Below, in pieces: positions 42,493 to 51,288 of a DNA stretch of 64,000 nucleotides. The stretch spans positions 248,001-312,000 of the forward strand of contig NZ_CP065938.1 in NCBI RefSeq assembly GCF_025232395.1, in the 5' to 3' direction. The notes under the pieces are model-generated. The model saw only the letters and a program-made list of their open reading frames with translations. It made no database searches and was not told the origin of the DNA. How positions within the stretch are numbered: the stretch's first letter is position 1; each line of letters opens with the position of its first letter. Source of the DNA: Taurinivorans muris. Lineage in GTDB: Bacteria; Desulfobacterota; Desulfovibrionia; Desulfovibrionales; Desulfovibrionaceae. The position numbers and the translations under genes were made by a program.

Positions 42493-43104
42493 ATGAAAAA
42501 ATTAGTTTATGCATTTTTATTAATGGGGCTTATTAAACTGACTGGTTGTGCAACAATTATGAGTGACAACAAATCGGCAGTACAAATTAACACAAATCCC
42601 ACAGAAACAATCTGTGAAGTAAAAGGAGAAAATTTTACCCAAACCTTAAACATTCCCGCCAATGTGACCATTCCGGCAAAAGCTTCCCCGGTTACCATTA
42701 CCTGCACCAAGGAAGATTATTTTCCTGCCAGTGAAACCATTGAAACCAGTATAAATGGAATGATTTTCGGTAATATCATTTTTGGCGGTATTCCGGGAAT
42801 TATTATTGATTTGGCAACGAAATCCGGTTTTGATTATCAGGATAATGTCGCTTTGCATTTATACAAGCGCCGTTTTACCAGTTTGGAAGAAAAAGATGCA
42901 TACTATGCGGAGCTTGAAGAAAGGCTTAAAGCTGACGTTGACGGCAGAAAGAGGGATTTGAATGAACGCAAAAATCTTGATGACAGTGAATATAAGCGGG
43001 AACTGAAAAAAATAAATTCATATTACGAAAAGGAATTGGTTTTTCTTCATGAATGCAGGGATAATTCCGAAATAATTTCAGAGAAAAAAACGGCAGAAAA
43101 GTGA
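42493..43104 (+). CDS. Lipoprotein of unknown function between array and CARF genes
   Basis: A 203-residue lipoprotein: signal sequence with lipobox LTGC (Cys at about 19), then a beta-rich PEGA-like domain (VQINTNPTETICEVKGE ... VTIPAKASPVTITC), a hydrophobic hairpin GNIIFGGIPGIIIDLAT and a charged helical C-terminus (EEKDAYYAELEERLKAD...). GAGAGG precedes the ATG. It lies between the array and card1, so it may be CRISPR-associated cargo or an unrelated gene split off by the array. Function unknown. Confidence 0.75.
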   Translation: MKKLVYAFLLMGLIKLTGCATIMSDNKSAVQINTNPTETICEVKGENFTQTLNIPANVTIPAKASPVTITCTKEDYFPASETIETSINGMIFGNIIFGGIPGIIIDLATKSGFDYQDNVALHLYKRRFTSLEEKDAYYAELEERLKADVDGRKRDLNERKNLDDSEYKRELKKINSYYEKELVFLHECRDNSEIISEKKTAEK

Positions 43105-43166
43105 TATACTTTATTCTTAAAATGTAATATAACGCAATAAATACCGTATGATAGGGAGAAATATCC

Positions 43167-44321
43167 ATGGAAGAACAAATTCCGCACTTTAAAACCCATA
43201 TTTGTTATGTTTCCGCTGAATCCATGCCCAATCTTTTGTTGTGTCTTGACCCTGCGTTGAAACCTGAAAAGGTCTACCTTCTTACAAGCAAGGAAATGGT
43301 GAATAACGGTAAATATGGTGTGTTGGCTCAAAACTTCAGAAACTTGGGAGTGCAGGTAGAAAGGAAGGAGCTTCAGGATATTTCTCTTTTTTCTTTGCAG
43401 CGTGTTATTGAAGATTTTATTAATGCTTTGCCTGATGAAGCGATGACAGAATTTGCTTTCAACATTACCTGCGGAACAAAGCTTATGACTATGGCGGCAG
43501 TAAGCGCCTGCAATCAGTGCATAGAAATGTTTTATGTTGATACTTCCAATAGCAAACTATTTTTATTGAAAGAAAAGAAAGAGTATGCATTGTCTAATTT
43601 TTGTAATGTTCAAACTATTCTTAATAGTTATGGTTTTAGAATTGTTAATAAGACGCAAACAAAACGTGAACATGGCAAAATAATACAAATTCTGTTAAAT
43701 CAACGTATTGGCACGATTAAAATATTGAATGCTCTGTCTGCACGGGCAAAAGAAAGTAAAATTTCTAAAATTGAAAAGATGACACCAGAGTTAGATGAGT
43801 TGCTTGTAAAATGTGAAGAGGCAAAATTGCTTGAACGACAGGGGGATACGCTTATTTTTGCGGATGAGGACAGCCGTTCTTTCTGTAATGGAATTTGGCT
43901 TGAAGAATATGTTTATCAAACTTTGGCTCAATTGGAACTCAATAAGCAGATTGCGGATTATGAAGGAGCTGTTGAAATTATTTATGCTGACAGAGTTGTT
44001 TCCAATAGTGATGCCAAACCCGATAATGAGCTTGACGCACTTTTTGTACGCGAGAACATTTTGTATCTTGTTGAATGCAAAACCTGCAGAATGAATGACG
44101 ATAAAAAATCAAGAGATATAATGTATAAGCTGGATTCCTTGCATAATAAGATTGGAGGCGTATTTGGCCGCGGTATTTTGATTAGTCTTGAATCTCTTTC
44201 TGAAAATGAAAGAAAGCATGCACAAAAGAACAATCTTATTGTAATAGATGATATTCAAAAAATTAAAAATTTACGCAAAGCACTTATAGAAATTTTTGAA
44301 AATGAAAAAAGAAAAAAATAA
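43167..44321 (+). CDS. card1: Card1/Can2-type CARF nuclease
   Basis: 384 residues. The N-terminal CARF domain has the ligand loop FNITCGTKLMTMA (N99-I-T-C-G-T-K105; the usual second Gly is Cys here). A central winged-helix-like linker follows, then a C-terminal PD-(D/E)xK nuclease with D290 in NELDALFV and E303-C-K305 in YLVECKTC. This matches the DUF1887 Card1/Can2 family, which on binding cyclic tetra-adenylate nicks DNA and cuts RNA. AGGGAGAA precedes the ATG. It is followed with a 20-base overlap by csx3, a likely off-switch. Confidence 0.9.
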   Translation: MEEQIPHFKTHICYVSAESMPNLLLCLDPALKPEKVYLLTSKEMVNNGKYGVLAQNFRNLGVQVERKELQDISLFSLQRVIEDFINALPDEAMTEFAFNITCGTKLMTMAAVSACNQCIEMFYVDTSNSKLFLLKEKKEYALSNFCNVQTILNSYGFRIVNKTQTKREHGKIIQILLNQRIGTIKILNALSARAKESKISKIEKMTPELDELLVKCEEAKLLERQGDTLIFADEDSRSFCNGIWLEEYVYQTLAQLELNKQIADYEGAVEIIYADRVVSNSDAKPDNELDALFVRENILYLVECKTCRMNDDKKSRDIMYKLDSLHNKIGGVFGRGILISLESLSENERKHAQKNNLIVIDDIQKIKNLRKALIEIFENEKRKK

Positions 44322-44586
44322 ACAAAATGATATGGTTATATATAGTATAGGAGTGGAAGTGCCCATTACCCCGACAGAACCTCTGCCTTCCCTTCCTGTC
44401 ATTCCTCACGGGGCTTTGGTTATTCTTGAAGGCAGAGCTCCTATTTGGCGATATGTCATGGCATTTCATGCTTTGCATGGTTTGGCGAGTGCTGTGGGGA
44501 TTTATGACCCTAGGCTCGGAGTTGTTGTTGTCGCAAGCCATTCGACGGAGTATCGCGAGGGTGATATTCTTGATATACGGATATGA
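44302..44586 (+). CDS. csx3: Csx3/Crn3 cyclic-oligoadenylate ring nuclease
   Basis: A 94-residue protein with the Csx3 core: ILEGRAPIWRYVMAFHALH, then AVGIYDPRLGVVVVASHSTEYREGDIL. Csx3 (Crn3) is a Mn-dependent enzyme degrading cyclic tetra-adenylate, ending type III signalling. The His in FHALH and Asp in YDPRLG are the conserved active-site region. An alternative TTG start lies at 44296; ATG 44302 is used. Overlap with card1 means effector and off-switch are made together. Confidence 0.88.
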   Translation: MKKEKNKQNDMVIYSIGVEVPITPTEPLPSLPVIPHGALVILEGRAPIWRYVMAFHALHGLASAVGIYDPRLGVVVVASHSTEYREGDILDIRI

Positions 44587-44831
44587 TTTTGTAACTGACA
44601 ATATTAGGGTTGTTGTTGGTATTGCATATTGATTATCATTTCAAATGAAATGGATGGCAATTTATCATAACGGGCTGTCGTAACCGAGTCTTTTATTTTA
44701 GACAACGCATTATGATTTAATTAGCTAACACCATTATGTTATTTAAAAATATGCTCTATGATGTATAAAATTTGTTTTTTATCCCAGATTTTTTCTGGAA
44801 TAGGATCATTTTATCTTGTGGGAATTGTGAA

Positions 44832-45722
44832 TCATTCTTCCAAAACAAAGTGTTCCGGGGAAATCTCTTTCAGTTTTGCATGATTGGGGATGAGGAAGTT
44901 TGTTTGCGGGGTAAAGGTTTTGTTTTTTTCTGTGATCGGATCAGGCTGCGGAATGGCGGATAACAGCATTTTCGTATAGGGGTGCATGGGAGAGTTGAAA
45001 AGCTCGTCCGCCGGAGCGACTTCCACAAGTTTTCCGGCATACAGTACGCCGACCCTGTCGCAAAGGTATTGCACCATGGATAAATCATGTGCGATGAAAA
45101 GCAAGGAAAAGTTTTTTTCTTTCCGCAGTTTCATGAAAAGGTTGATTATTTGGGCTTGCACTGAAACGTCCAAAGAGGAAACAGGCTCGTCAGCGATAAT
45201 AAGTTCAGGCTCTAGGGCAAGGCTTCTTGCAATGCAGACACGCTGTTTTTGTCCGCCGGAAAGTTCGGCAGGGATTTTTTGCAAAAATGAGCTGTCCATT
45301 CCAACGCTTTCAAGAAGTTCGGCAATTTTTTTTTGCCGTTCTTTCTTGTTTGGAAAAAGTTTATGGATAATAAAGGGTTCCGCCATGCAGTCTTCTATAT
45401 TCATGCGGGGATTGAGAGAAACGGAGGAATCTTGAAAAATGATTTGCAAAGAGCGTTGTATTGTTTTTTTGAGTTCTTTTTCTATGCGGGATTTTGAGAT
45501 ACACTGATTTTTATAGAAAATTTCTCCTTTACTGGGCTTATGTATTCCCATTACCGCTTTTGCGAGTGTGGATTTTCCGCAGCCCGATTCGCCCACCAAT
45601 CCGAAAATTTCTCCGGGATAAATATCAAGATTGATATTGTGCAGGGCATGGATATGGTGCAGTTTTCCGACAGGAAAAATTTGGTGATATTCGCGTATTG
45701 AGAGCAGAGGTATTTTTTTCAT
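44832..45722 (-). CDS. nikE: ABC importer ATPase, NikE/OppF type
   Basis: A 296-residue ATPase: Walker A GLVGESGCGKST, signature LSGGQKQRVCIARSL, Walker B LIIADEPVSSLD, H-loop LLFIAHDLSM, and the OppF/NikE C-terminal region (NSPMHPYTKMLLSAIPQPDP). Last gene of the five-gene importer; its ATG overlaps the end of the NikD-like gene by 4 bases. Nickel is inferred from the NikR-type operator in front of the operon; sequence alone would allow peptide transport. Confidence 0.75.
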   Translation of the reverse strand: MKKIPLLSIREYHQIFPVGKLHHIHALHNINLDIYPGEIFGLVGESGCGKSTLAKAVMGIHKPSKGEIFYKNQCISKSRIEKELKKTIQRSLQIIFQDSSVSLNPRMNIEDCMAEPFIIHKLFPNKKERQKKIAELLESVGMDSSFLQKIPAELSGGQKQRVCIARSLALEPELIIADEPVSSLDVSVQAQIINLFMKLRKEKNFSLLFIAHDLSMVQYLCDRVGVLYAGKLVEVAPADELFNSPMHPYTKMLLSAIPQPDPITEKNKTFTPQTNFLIPNHAKLKEISPEHFVLEE

Positions 45723-46744
45723 AATTTTTTAAGCGAAGTTTTTTGTATGAACTGCGGCGGGGCGATGTGCGGGGCACGTTCATCCAAAAGCCATGTTGCC
45801 GCGGCATGGGTGTCGGAAAGGGAAAACATGGGAGGATGGCATGTATAATCAACAGCCAAAGCATATTCGTTGCGGTAAGCGAAAGCGTCGCCTTTCGGGG
45901 GATTGATAAGAGAGGGAGGCATGCCCTGAATGGGGTTCAGTTTGCTTTTTGGCGCTGTTAATGAAGGCAAAGCGCCAAGCAAAGCCCATGTATAGGGGTG
46001 TCTCGCCTGATAAAAAATTTCTTGGGCGGTGCCTGTTTCAATAATTTTTCCGGCATACATAATGGCGACTTTATCCGCTATTTTTGCAACAACGCCAAGG
46101 TCATGGGTGACAATAACAATGGCGATGCCCGTTTTTTTCTGAATATCTTTTAACAAGTCGAGCATACGCGCCTGCACGGTAACATCAAGGGCGGTGGTCG
46201 GTTCGTCCGCAAAAAGAATTTTCGGGGAAAGGGCGAGAGCTATGGCAAGCACACAGCGCTGGCGCATGCCGCCCGAAAAAAAGTGCGGCTGCTGCCAAAT
46301 ACGGACTTTTGCATTGTCAATGCCCACAAGCTCCAAAAGTTCAACAGCGCGGTCCATGGCTTTTTGTTTGGACATTTTTTTGTGCCGCAAAAGAGCTTCC
46401 GTGATTTGTTTTCCAATAGGCACCACAGGATTGAGAGCTGACATGGGGTCTTGGAATATCATGCCGAAATTTGCGCCGCGGATTTTGCACATTTCACGTT
46501 CGCCAAGTTTTGGAATATCGTATCCGTTTGTCAGGATTTGTCCTTGGATTTTCGCGTTGTCAGGCAATATTCTCATAACGGAACGGCATAAGACGGATTT
46601 CCCGCAGCCGGATTCCCCGACAATGGCGAGGGTTTCCCCCTCATTGATATTAAGGGAAATATCCCGGACAGCATGGACGGTGCCGGCATTCGTCGTAAAA
46701 GAAACAGAAAGGTTTTTGATTGAAAGAATTTGTTTCATATTCAT
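45719..46744 (-). CDS. nikD: ABC importer ATPase, NikD/OppD type
   Basis: A 341-residue ATPase: Walker A AIVGESGCGKSVLCRSVM, signature FSGGMRQRCVLAIAL, Walker B ILFADEPTTALD, and the OppD-type C-terminal motif RHPYTWALLGALPSL ... IQGMPPSL. A C-terminal Cys is in VDYTCHPPMFSL; the triple-Cys oligopeptide-binding tail of OppD is reduced. Separated from the binding-protein gene by 45 bases containing a hairpin. Either ATG 46744 or 46738 could be the start. Confidence 0.75.
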   Translation of the reverse strand: MNMKQILSIKNLSVSFTTNAGTVHAVRDISLNINEGETLAIVGESGCGKSVLCRSVMRILPDNAKIQGQILTNGYDIPKLGEREMCKIRGANFGMIFQDPMSALNPVVPIGKQITEALLRHKKMSKQKAMDRAVELLELVGIDNAKVRIWQQPHFFSGGMRQRCVLAIALALSPKILFADEPTTALDVTVQARMLDLLKDIQKKTGIAIVIVTHDLGVVAKIADKVAIMYAGKIIETGTAQEIFYQARHPYTWALLGALPSLTAPKSKLNPIQGMPPSLINPPKGDAFAYRNEYALAVDYTCHPPMFSLSDTHAAATWLLDERAPHIAPPQFIQKTSLKKL

Positions 46745-46749
46745 TTTGT

Positions 46750-46776
46750 AAACGGCATGAACGTTCCATGCCGTTT
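46750..46776 (-). promoter_or_regulatory. Intercistronic hairpin between nikA and nikD
   Basis: Perfect 10-pair arms AAACGGCATG (46750-46759) and CATGCCGTTT (46767-46776). On the - strand no T tract follows, so it more likely protects the binding-protein mRNA 3' end and lowers downstream expression than terminates. Confidence 0.6.
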
Positions 46777-46789
46777 GGTTTTTGTGTTT

Positions 46790-48370
46790 TTAATCGGTTA
46801 GCGTCCAGTCTTCGATATTCCACATGACTCCGACGGCATGGTGTCCGAGTACCCGTTCCGTGTCCAAACCGCTTAAACGTTCCGTGCTTACATAATTGCC
46901 ATGCAGATAGGCAATGAGCAAATGTCCCGGAGCTTTGGCATAGGCTTCCTCAAACGTTCGGTAAATTGTTTTCCTTTCTTCTTTGTCCGCTGTGACGCGT
47001 CCTTGTTTGAGCAATTTGTCGATTTCCGCGTTGGAGTAGTGCATGGTGTTGTCGCTTGCGCCTGTTACGAAATCCTTATATATGCCGTCAGGGTCAAATT
47101 GTACGGCAAAGCCTGCCAAAAAACCGTTATAATCGGCTTTCCAGTCAAAGCGGGTGACAAGGGCGATACGCATGTCAACACCGGCGTTTTGCAGCTGGCG
47201 GGCTGTGATATTTGCAATATCGATGCGTTCTTCTTCGTAGTCACGGACTTGGATGGTAAAGGAAAATTTTTGTCCGTTCCGCTCATATATGCCCTGTGCA
47301 TTTTTTTTCCAGCCGAGTTTCGCCATTTCTTCTGCGAATTTTTCCGGGTCATAAGGATAAATATCCGCTTTTTTATTTCCGCCGTAAGCATTAAGCTGGA
47401 TAGGGCTGTAAGCGGGAATGCCTTGTTTGTTGAGAACGCTGTTAATAATGGCTTGTTTGTCCACCGCATAATTTAAAATGCCGATGGAGTCCGCATTGTT
47501 TTTCCAAAATTCACTTCTGAAATCCATGGAAACGGAACGGTAGTCGGCAGTAGTGAAATCAATGTTTTTGAACCCTTGCTTTCCGCGGAAGTTTTCCGCA
47601 TAATTTGCGTTGAGCCATGCGAGGTCTGCTTCCCCCGCTTGAAGCATAAGGGCTTTTGTGCTTTCAACTGCAACGGTTTTATAGATAACTCTTTCAATAT
47701 TGGGGACTTTGCCGTAATAATTTTCATTGCGTTCCAAAATAATCATGCCTCCCGCCGTATCCCATTCGATAAATTTATAGCGTCCTGTGCCGATTGGGTG
47801 ATGGTTTGCAGGGGCGGTGTTGATGTCCTTGCCTTCAAACAAGTGTTTGGGAATAATGCCGATTGTGAAATTGCCAAGCATGGCGGCATTATAGCGTTTC
47901 ATTTTTATTTCAAGAAGCTGCGGAGCCGGAGAGCTTACGGACGCGATATCTTCATAATTGCTTAAAATGGAAGACGTTAAATTTTCATCTTTTGTCAAGG
48001 CATTGTAGGTGAAAATGATGTCTTCAAGACTGAAAGGGGTTCCGTCGTGCCATGTTACGCCTTCACGGATTTTAAAGGTGTAAGTCATGCTTTTTTCATC
48101 GTACCGGAAAGATTCCGCAAGGTCGGGAATGGCATTTCCTTTGCCGTCGTATTTGAGCAAACCGGAAAAAATAATGGTGGGCAGTTCTTGGTGTTCGTTC
48201 AGAATGGGATTGATAGTATCTTCGTTTTCGCCGGCGTAAACAAGCGTGTTTGCCGTGTCCTGCGCAAAAGCGTTTTGGGCGGCGGCACTTGGCATAAAGC
48301 AAAGCGCGATGAGAAACAGAGCAGGAATTTTGAGTTTTTGAAACAGGTTTTTCATGAACGGAATTTTCAT
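46790..48370 (-). CDS. nikA: ABC importer solute-binding protein, family 5 (probable NikA)
   Basis: A 526-residue periplasmic binding protein of SBP family 5. N-terminal signal peptide (MKNLFQKLKIPALFLIAL...) cleaved near AAAQNAFAQ. Family features: TFKIREGVTWHDGTPFSLEDIIFTY, GTGRYKFIEWD, ILERNENYYG and ILNYAVDKQAII. I set the start at 48370, behind AAAGGAGCG; the 48502 reading runs into the permease gene. Nickel or a nickel complex is suggested by the operator; NikA-specific ligands cannot be checked by eye. Confidence 0.75.
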   Translation of the reverse strand: MKIPFMKNLFQKLKIPALFLIALCFMPSAAAQNAFAQDTANTLVYAGENEDTINPILNEHQELPTIIFSGLLKYDGKGNAIPDLAESFRYDEKSMTYTFKIREGVTWHDGTPFSLEDIIFTYNALTKDENLTSSILSNYEDIASVSSPAPQLLEIKMKRYNAAMLGNFTIGIIPKHLFEGKDINTAPANHHPIGTGRYKFIEWDTAGGMIILERNENYYGKVPNIERVIYKTVAVESTKALMLQAGEADLAWLNANYAENFRGKQGFKNIDFTTADYRSVSMDFRSEFWKNNADSIGILNYAVDKQAIINSVLNKQGIPAYSPIQLNAYGGNKKADIYPYDPEKFAEEMAKLGWKKNAQGIYERNGQKFSFTIQVRDYEEERIDIANITARQLQNAGVDMRIALVTRFDWKADYNGFLAGFAVQFDPDGIYKDFVTGASDNTMHYSNAEIDKLLKQGRVTADKEERKTIYRTFEEAYAKAPGHLLIAYLHGNYVSTERLSGLDTERVLGHHAVGVMWNIEDWTLTD

Positions 48371-48390
48371 GGAAACGCTCCTTTGTTGTG

Positions 48391-49332
48391 TTATAAGTTG
48401 CTGAAACCTTTGCAATTTTCTTGTCTGAAACTGTGTCCGATTTGTGTGATGCAAAAAAGTGTCACGATTAAGAATAAGCCCGGGAACAAAATGACCCACC
48501 ATGTATTCAAGAGCAAAGCCCGGTTGGAAAGAGCAAGCATGCTGCCTAAGGAAAGTTCTTCCGGAGGCAGACCGAGCCCTAAAAAGCTGAGCGTCGCTTC
48601 CATTGCCATATTGACACTGACCGAGGAAATCACAATGAACATAACGGCTGAAATGACATTTGGTATTAAATGCTTACGCATTATCCAAAAAAAGGAAGCG
48701 CCTGTGTGCCGTGAATATACGATATATTCACTGTTGCGTATTTGGCGGATTTCCGCCCGCACGATACGGGCTAAGGCGAACCAGCTTGTTATGCCGATAA
48801 TTACGGAAATGGAAAATACACTTTGCTTTTCCCGTAAGGAAAGGAGCAGCAAAAGGGTGAGCAAAACAGGAATGCTTTGAAAAAGTTCTGCGATTCTCAT
48901 CATGATTGTATCAATCAAAGAAGAAGCACAGCCGGAAATGCAGCCATACGTGATGCCGATAACCGTTGCGATGAAACTGCTTGCAATGCCGATAAGAAGC
49001 GAGGTTCTGCCCCCGTTCCAAAGCACGGAAAAAATATCGCGGCCCAAAGAATCCGTGCCAAACCAAAATTCTTTGTTCGGCGCTTCATTCAAGTGGGAAA
49101 GATAGAATTGTGCGGGATCGTGGTTGACAAACAAATGGGAGAAAAAACAGGCGAGAATGACAGCGCATAACAATACCGCCGAAAAGAAGGGAAATGTGCT
49201 GTCCCTCCTTTTCTTCGGCGTGATTTCTTGAGGTTCTTGCTGATAATTCGCACCCACAAGTTTAAAATCTTCTTTTGTAAGGGAAGGCTCGGATATTGCT
49301 GGAAATTGGTTTTGTTGTGCGGTATTTTTCAT
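48391..49332 (-). CDS. nikC: ABC importer permease, NikC/OppC type
   Basis: A 313-residue permease: N-terminal cytoplasmic stretch, one helix (VLLCAVILACFFSHLFV), then the DppC/NikC domain beginning NEAPNKEFWFGTDSLGRDIFSVLWNGGRTSL. EAA-type loop segment IRNSEYIVYSRHTGASFFWIMRKHLIPN. C-terminal EATLSFLGLGLPPEELSLGSML is typical. Overlaps the NikB-like gene end by 4 bases. Confidence 0.8.
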   Translation of the reverse strand: MKNTAQQNQFPAISEPSLTKEDFKLVGANYQQEPQEITPKKRRDSTFPFFSAVLLCAVILACFFSHLFVNHDPAQFYLSHLNEAPNKEFWFGTDSLGRDIFSVLWNGGRTSLLIGIASSFIATVIGITYGCISGCASSLIDTIMMRIAELFQSIPVLLTLLLLLSLREKQSVFSISVIIGITSWFALARIVRAEIRQIRNSEYIVYSRHTGASFFWIMRKHLIPNVISAVMFIVISSVSVNMAMEATLSFLGLGLPPEELSLGSMLALSNRALLLNTWWVILFPGLFLIVTLFCITQIGHSFRQENCKGFSNL

Positions 49333-50342
49333 AGTGTGATGATATCCGTGTTTTTCATTCTCGGGTCGATATGTTCGTTGACGTATTGGGCGATGAAACT
49401 GCTGATGATTATGAGAAACCCGGTAATGAGAACAATGAGCATCAGCAAATTGTAATCGTGGTATTTGGCTGAAGAAACAGCCAGTAAGCCAATGCCAGGG
49501 TAGTTGAAAACGGTTTCGACGACATAGGTCCCGCTGATGAGGTGAGGAACGGAAACAGCCATGATATTGATTATCGTGGGCATCACGTTACGCAAACAAT
49601 GTTTTGTCAGCACTTGCATTTTGCCCAATCCTTTCGCTCTTGCCAACAAAACGTAATCTTTGCGGGTTTCGTCCAAAAGCTTGTTGCGTATCATATAGGC
49701 GTAATACCAAAAATGGCTGATAATCATTATGCTGACAGGCAGAACAAGGTGAGCGGCACGGTTGAGCGGACTGTTCGCTTTTCCAAAATCATAGGCGCCG
49801 CTTGCGGGCAGCCATTTCAGGTTTATACTGAAAATCAACACAAAAACGACCCCTAGCCAAAAAGCGGGCGTATAAAAAGCCATTGTGCCTATTTTACAAA
49901 TGATTTTGTCAATCCACTTGTTTTCAAACCTTGCGCAGACAAGCGCCAACCCTATGGCGAGAGAGAAAACAAGAACATAGGAAATAACGCCGAGAATAAG
50001 CGTATTTTTCAGAAGCGGCAGAACAATTTCAAGCACGGGTCTTTTATAGCGTAAGGAAATACCGAAATTTCCTCGCAGCGTTTGTTCTGTCCATTTGACA
50101 AACTGCACCCAGATACTGTCGTTCAAGCCAAGCCGTACGCGGGCGGCGTCAAGCTGTTCCTGGGTCATGCTTTGCACGGCGTCCCCGTAAAAAGACTGCA
50201 AAGGGTCTCCGGGGGTGAGGCGTGAAATGTAAAAAACAAGAAGCGCCAAAATGAAAAGCATGGCGGCAAGCTGAAAACAAAGTTTCATTCCGGCGCAGGC
50301 GGCGGAAAAGGATTTATGGCGTATGAGTGCATGCTTCATCAT
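49329..50342 (-). CDS. nikB: ABC importer permease, NikB/OppB type
   Basis: A permease of about 337 residues: LVFYISRLTPGDPLQSFYG near the start, ARVRLGLNDSIWVQFVKW, the coupling loop DYVLLARAKGLGKMQVLTKHCLRNVMP, and the C-terminal GTYVVETVFNYPGIGLLAVSS. First gene of the operon. I start at ATG 50342 behind GAAAGAAG; the longer reading to 50450 would pass through the operator and promoter and is rejected. Confidence 0.8.
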   Translation of the reverse strand: MMKHALIRHKSFSAACAGMKLCFQLAAMLFILALLVFYISRLTPGDPLQSFYGDAVQSMTQEQLDAARVRLGLNDSIWVQFVKWTEQTLRGNFGISLRYKRPVLEIVLPLLKNTLILGVISYVLVFSLAIGLALVCARFENKWIDKIICKIGTMAFYTPAFWLGVVFVLIFSINLKWLPASGAYDFGKANSPLNRAAHLVLPVSIMIISHFWYYAYMIRNKLLDETRKDYVLLARAKGLGKMQVLTKHCLRNVMPTIINIMAVSVPHLISGTYVVETVFNYPGIGLLAVSSAKYHDYNLLMLIVLITGFLIIISSFIAQYVNEHIDPRMKNTDIITL

Positions 50343-50353
50343 ATACTTCTTTC

Positions 50354-50380
50354 GTGTTACGAAAATAAAAAACGTAACAC
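50354..50380 (-). promoter_or_regulatory. NikR-type operator of the nickel importer operon
   Basis: Exact GTGTTAC-N13-GTAACAC palindrome, 11 bases upstream of the first gene. This is the half-site and spacing I recall being described for NikR in Desulfovibrio and relatives. With nickel, NikR would repress. No nikR gene in the window. Confidence 0.75.
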
Positions 50381-50383
50381 CAT

Positions 50384-50411
50384 ACCTAACAAAGGCGTTG
50401 TCCTCTGTCAA
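50384..50411 (-). promoter_or_regulatory. Promoter of the nickel importer operon
   Basis: On the - strand TTGACA lies at 50411-50406; about 17 bases on is a weak TAGGTA-like -10. The palindrome begins right after it, consistent with repression by blocking polymerase. Confidence 0.5.
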
Positions 50412-50589
50412 GCCGGAAATGAAAAAAATTCCCCGTGATTTTTCGTGCAAATTTTAATTGAATGGTTTTGCAATGTTAGCTTGATAATTTTGCATTCGGT
50501 ATAATTTCCATTTGGAAACAATTATTCATTGTAAAAAAAACGGATATTGTATACCATGGCGATATTCCATTTCGTTTGCGGATAAGGGT

Positions 50590-51288
50590 ATGAATAATCA
50601 GCAAAAACAAAACGGCTTTGTTCCGCCTCATTCCGGGGCGGACCGTCCCTCCTTGCCGGATGTTTTGGCACACAGTGCGTTGCAGCGCGCGGTATGTGCC
50701 GTTTCCCGGCAATGCGAGAGAATTTATTGTATAGACGCAACAGCAGGAAACGGGCATGACACGTGTTTTTTGGCAGGACTTGGCAAGGCTTTGCAGCAGG
50801 ATGTCCGTGTGCTTGCTTGCGATGTGCAGGAACAGGCGCTCGTCAATACCGCTGAACGTTTGAAGCAATGCGGACTGGAAGCGGAACTCATTCTTTGTGG
50901 GCATGAAAAAATTCTTGAATATTTGCCTCAAGATGTTCTTTTGGCAGGGGCGGTTTTTAATCTCGGTTATCTTCCCGGAAAAGAGCGGAAAGAAAATTTT
51001 GTCGCTACAAAAGCGGAAACAAGCCTTGAGGCTTTGGAAAAAATTTGCATGCGTCTTGTTCCTCAGGGCTGTATCAGTGTGCATTGTTATACGGGGCATA
51101 AAGGAGGGCTTGAGGAATACCGGGCGGTTTCAGGTTTTGTTTCAAGGCTTGAACCGAAGCTCTGGCGCGTTCTTTGTGTTTCCGATATGAACAGGGAACA
51201 TTATTTGGAGTATCTTTTCGTATTGGAAAAATTACAAATAAGGAAAAGGGGAAACCATGATCAAAGTAATTGCAAAAAATTTATTTAA
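50590..51288 (+). CDS. mnmM: MnmM/YtqB-like SAM-dependent RNA methyltransferase
   Basis: Class I methyltransferase of 232 residues: motif I IDATAGNGHDTCFLAGLG, acidic loop ACDVQEQAL, motif IV AVFNLGYLPG, and the VHCYTGHKGGLEEY segment specific to the YtqB/MnmM family, which methylates nm5(s2)U34 in tRNA. The start at 50590 (ATAAGGGT upstream) is preferred to 50512. Its 3' end overlaps the next gene by 32 bases. Confidence 0.8.
   Translation: MNNQQKQNGFVPPHSGADRPSLPDVLAHSALQRAVCAVSRQCERIYCIDATAGNGHDTCFLAGLGKALQQDVRVLACDVQEQALVNTAERLKQCGLEAELILCGHEKILEYLPQDVLLAGAVFNLGYLPGKERKENFVATKAETSLEALEKICMRLVPQGCISVHCYTGHKGGLEEYRAVSGFVSRLEPKLWRVLCVSDMNREHYLEYLFVLEKLQIRKRGNHDQSNCKKFI

Noticed and set aside
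44587-44831. Possible further CRISPR accessory gene after csx3
   Set aside because: No open frame with a ribosome site; only AT-rich spacer before the nickel operon.
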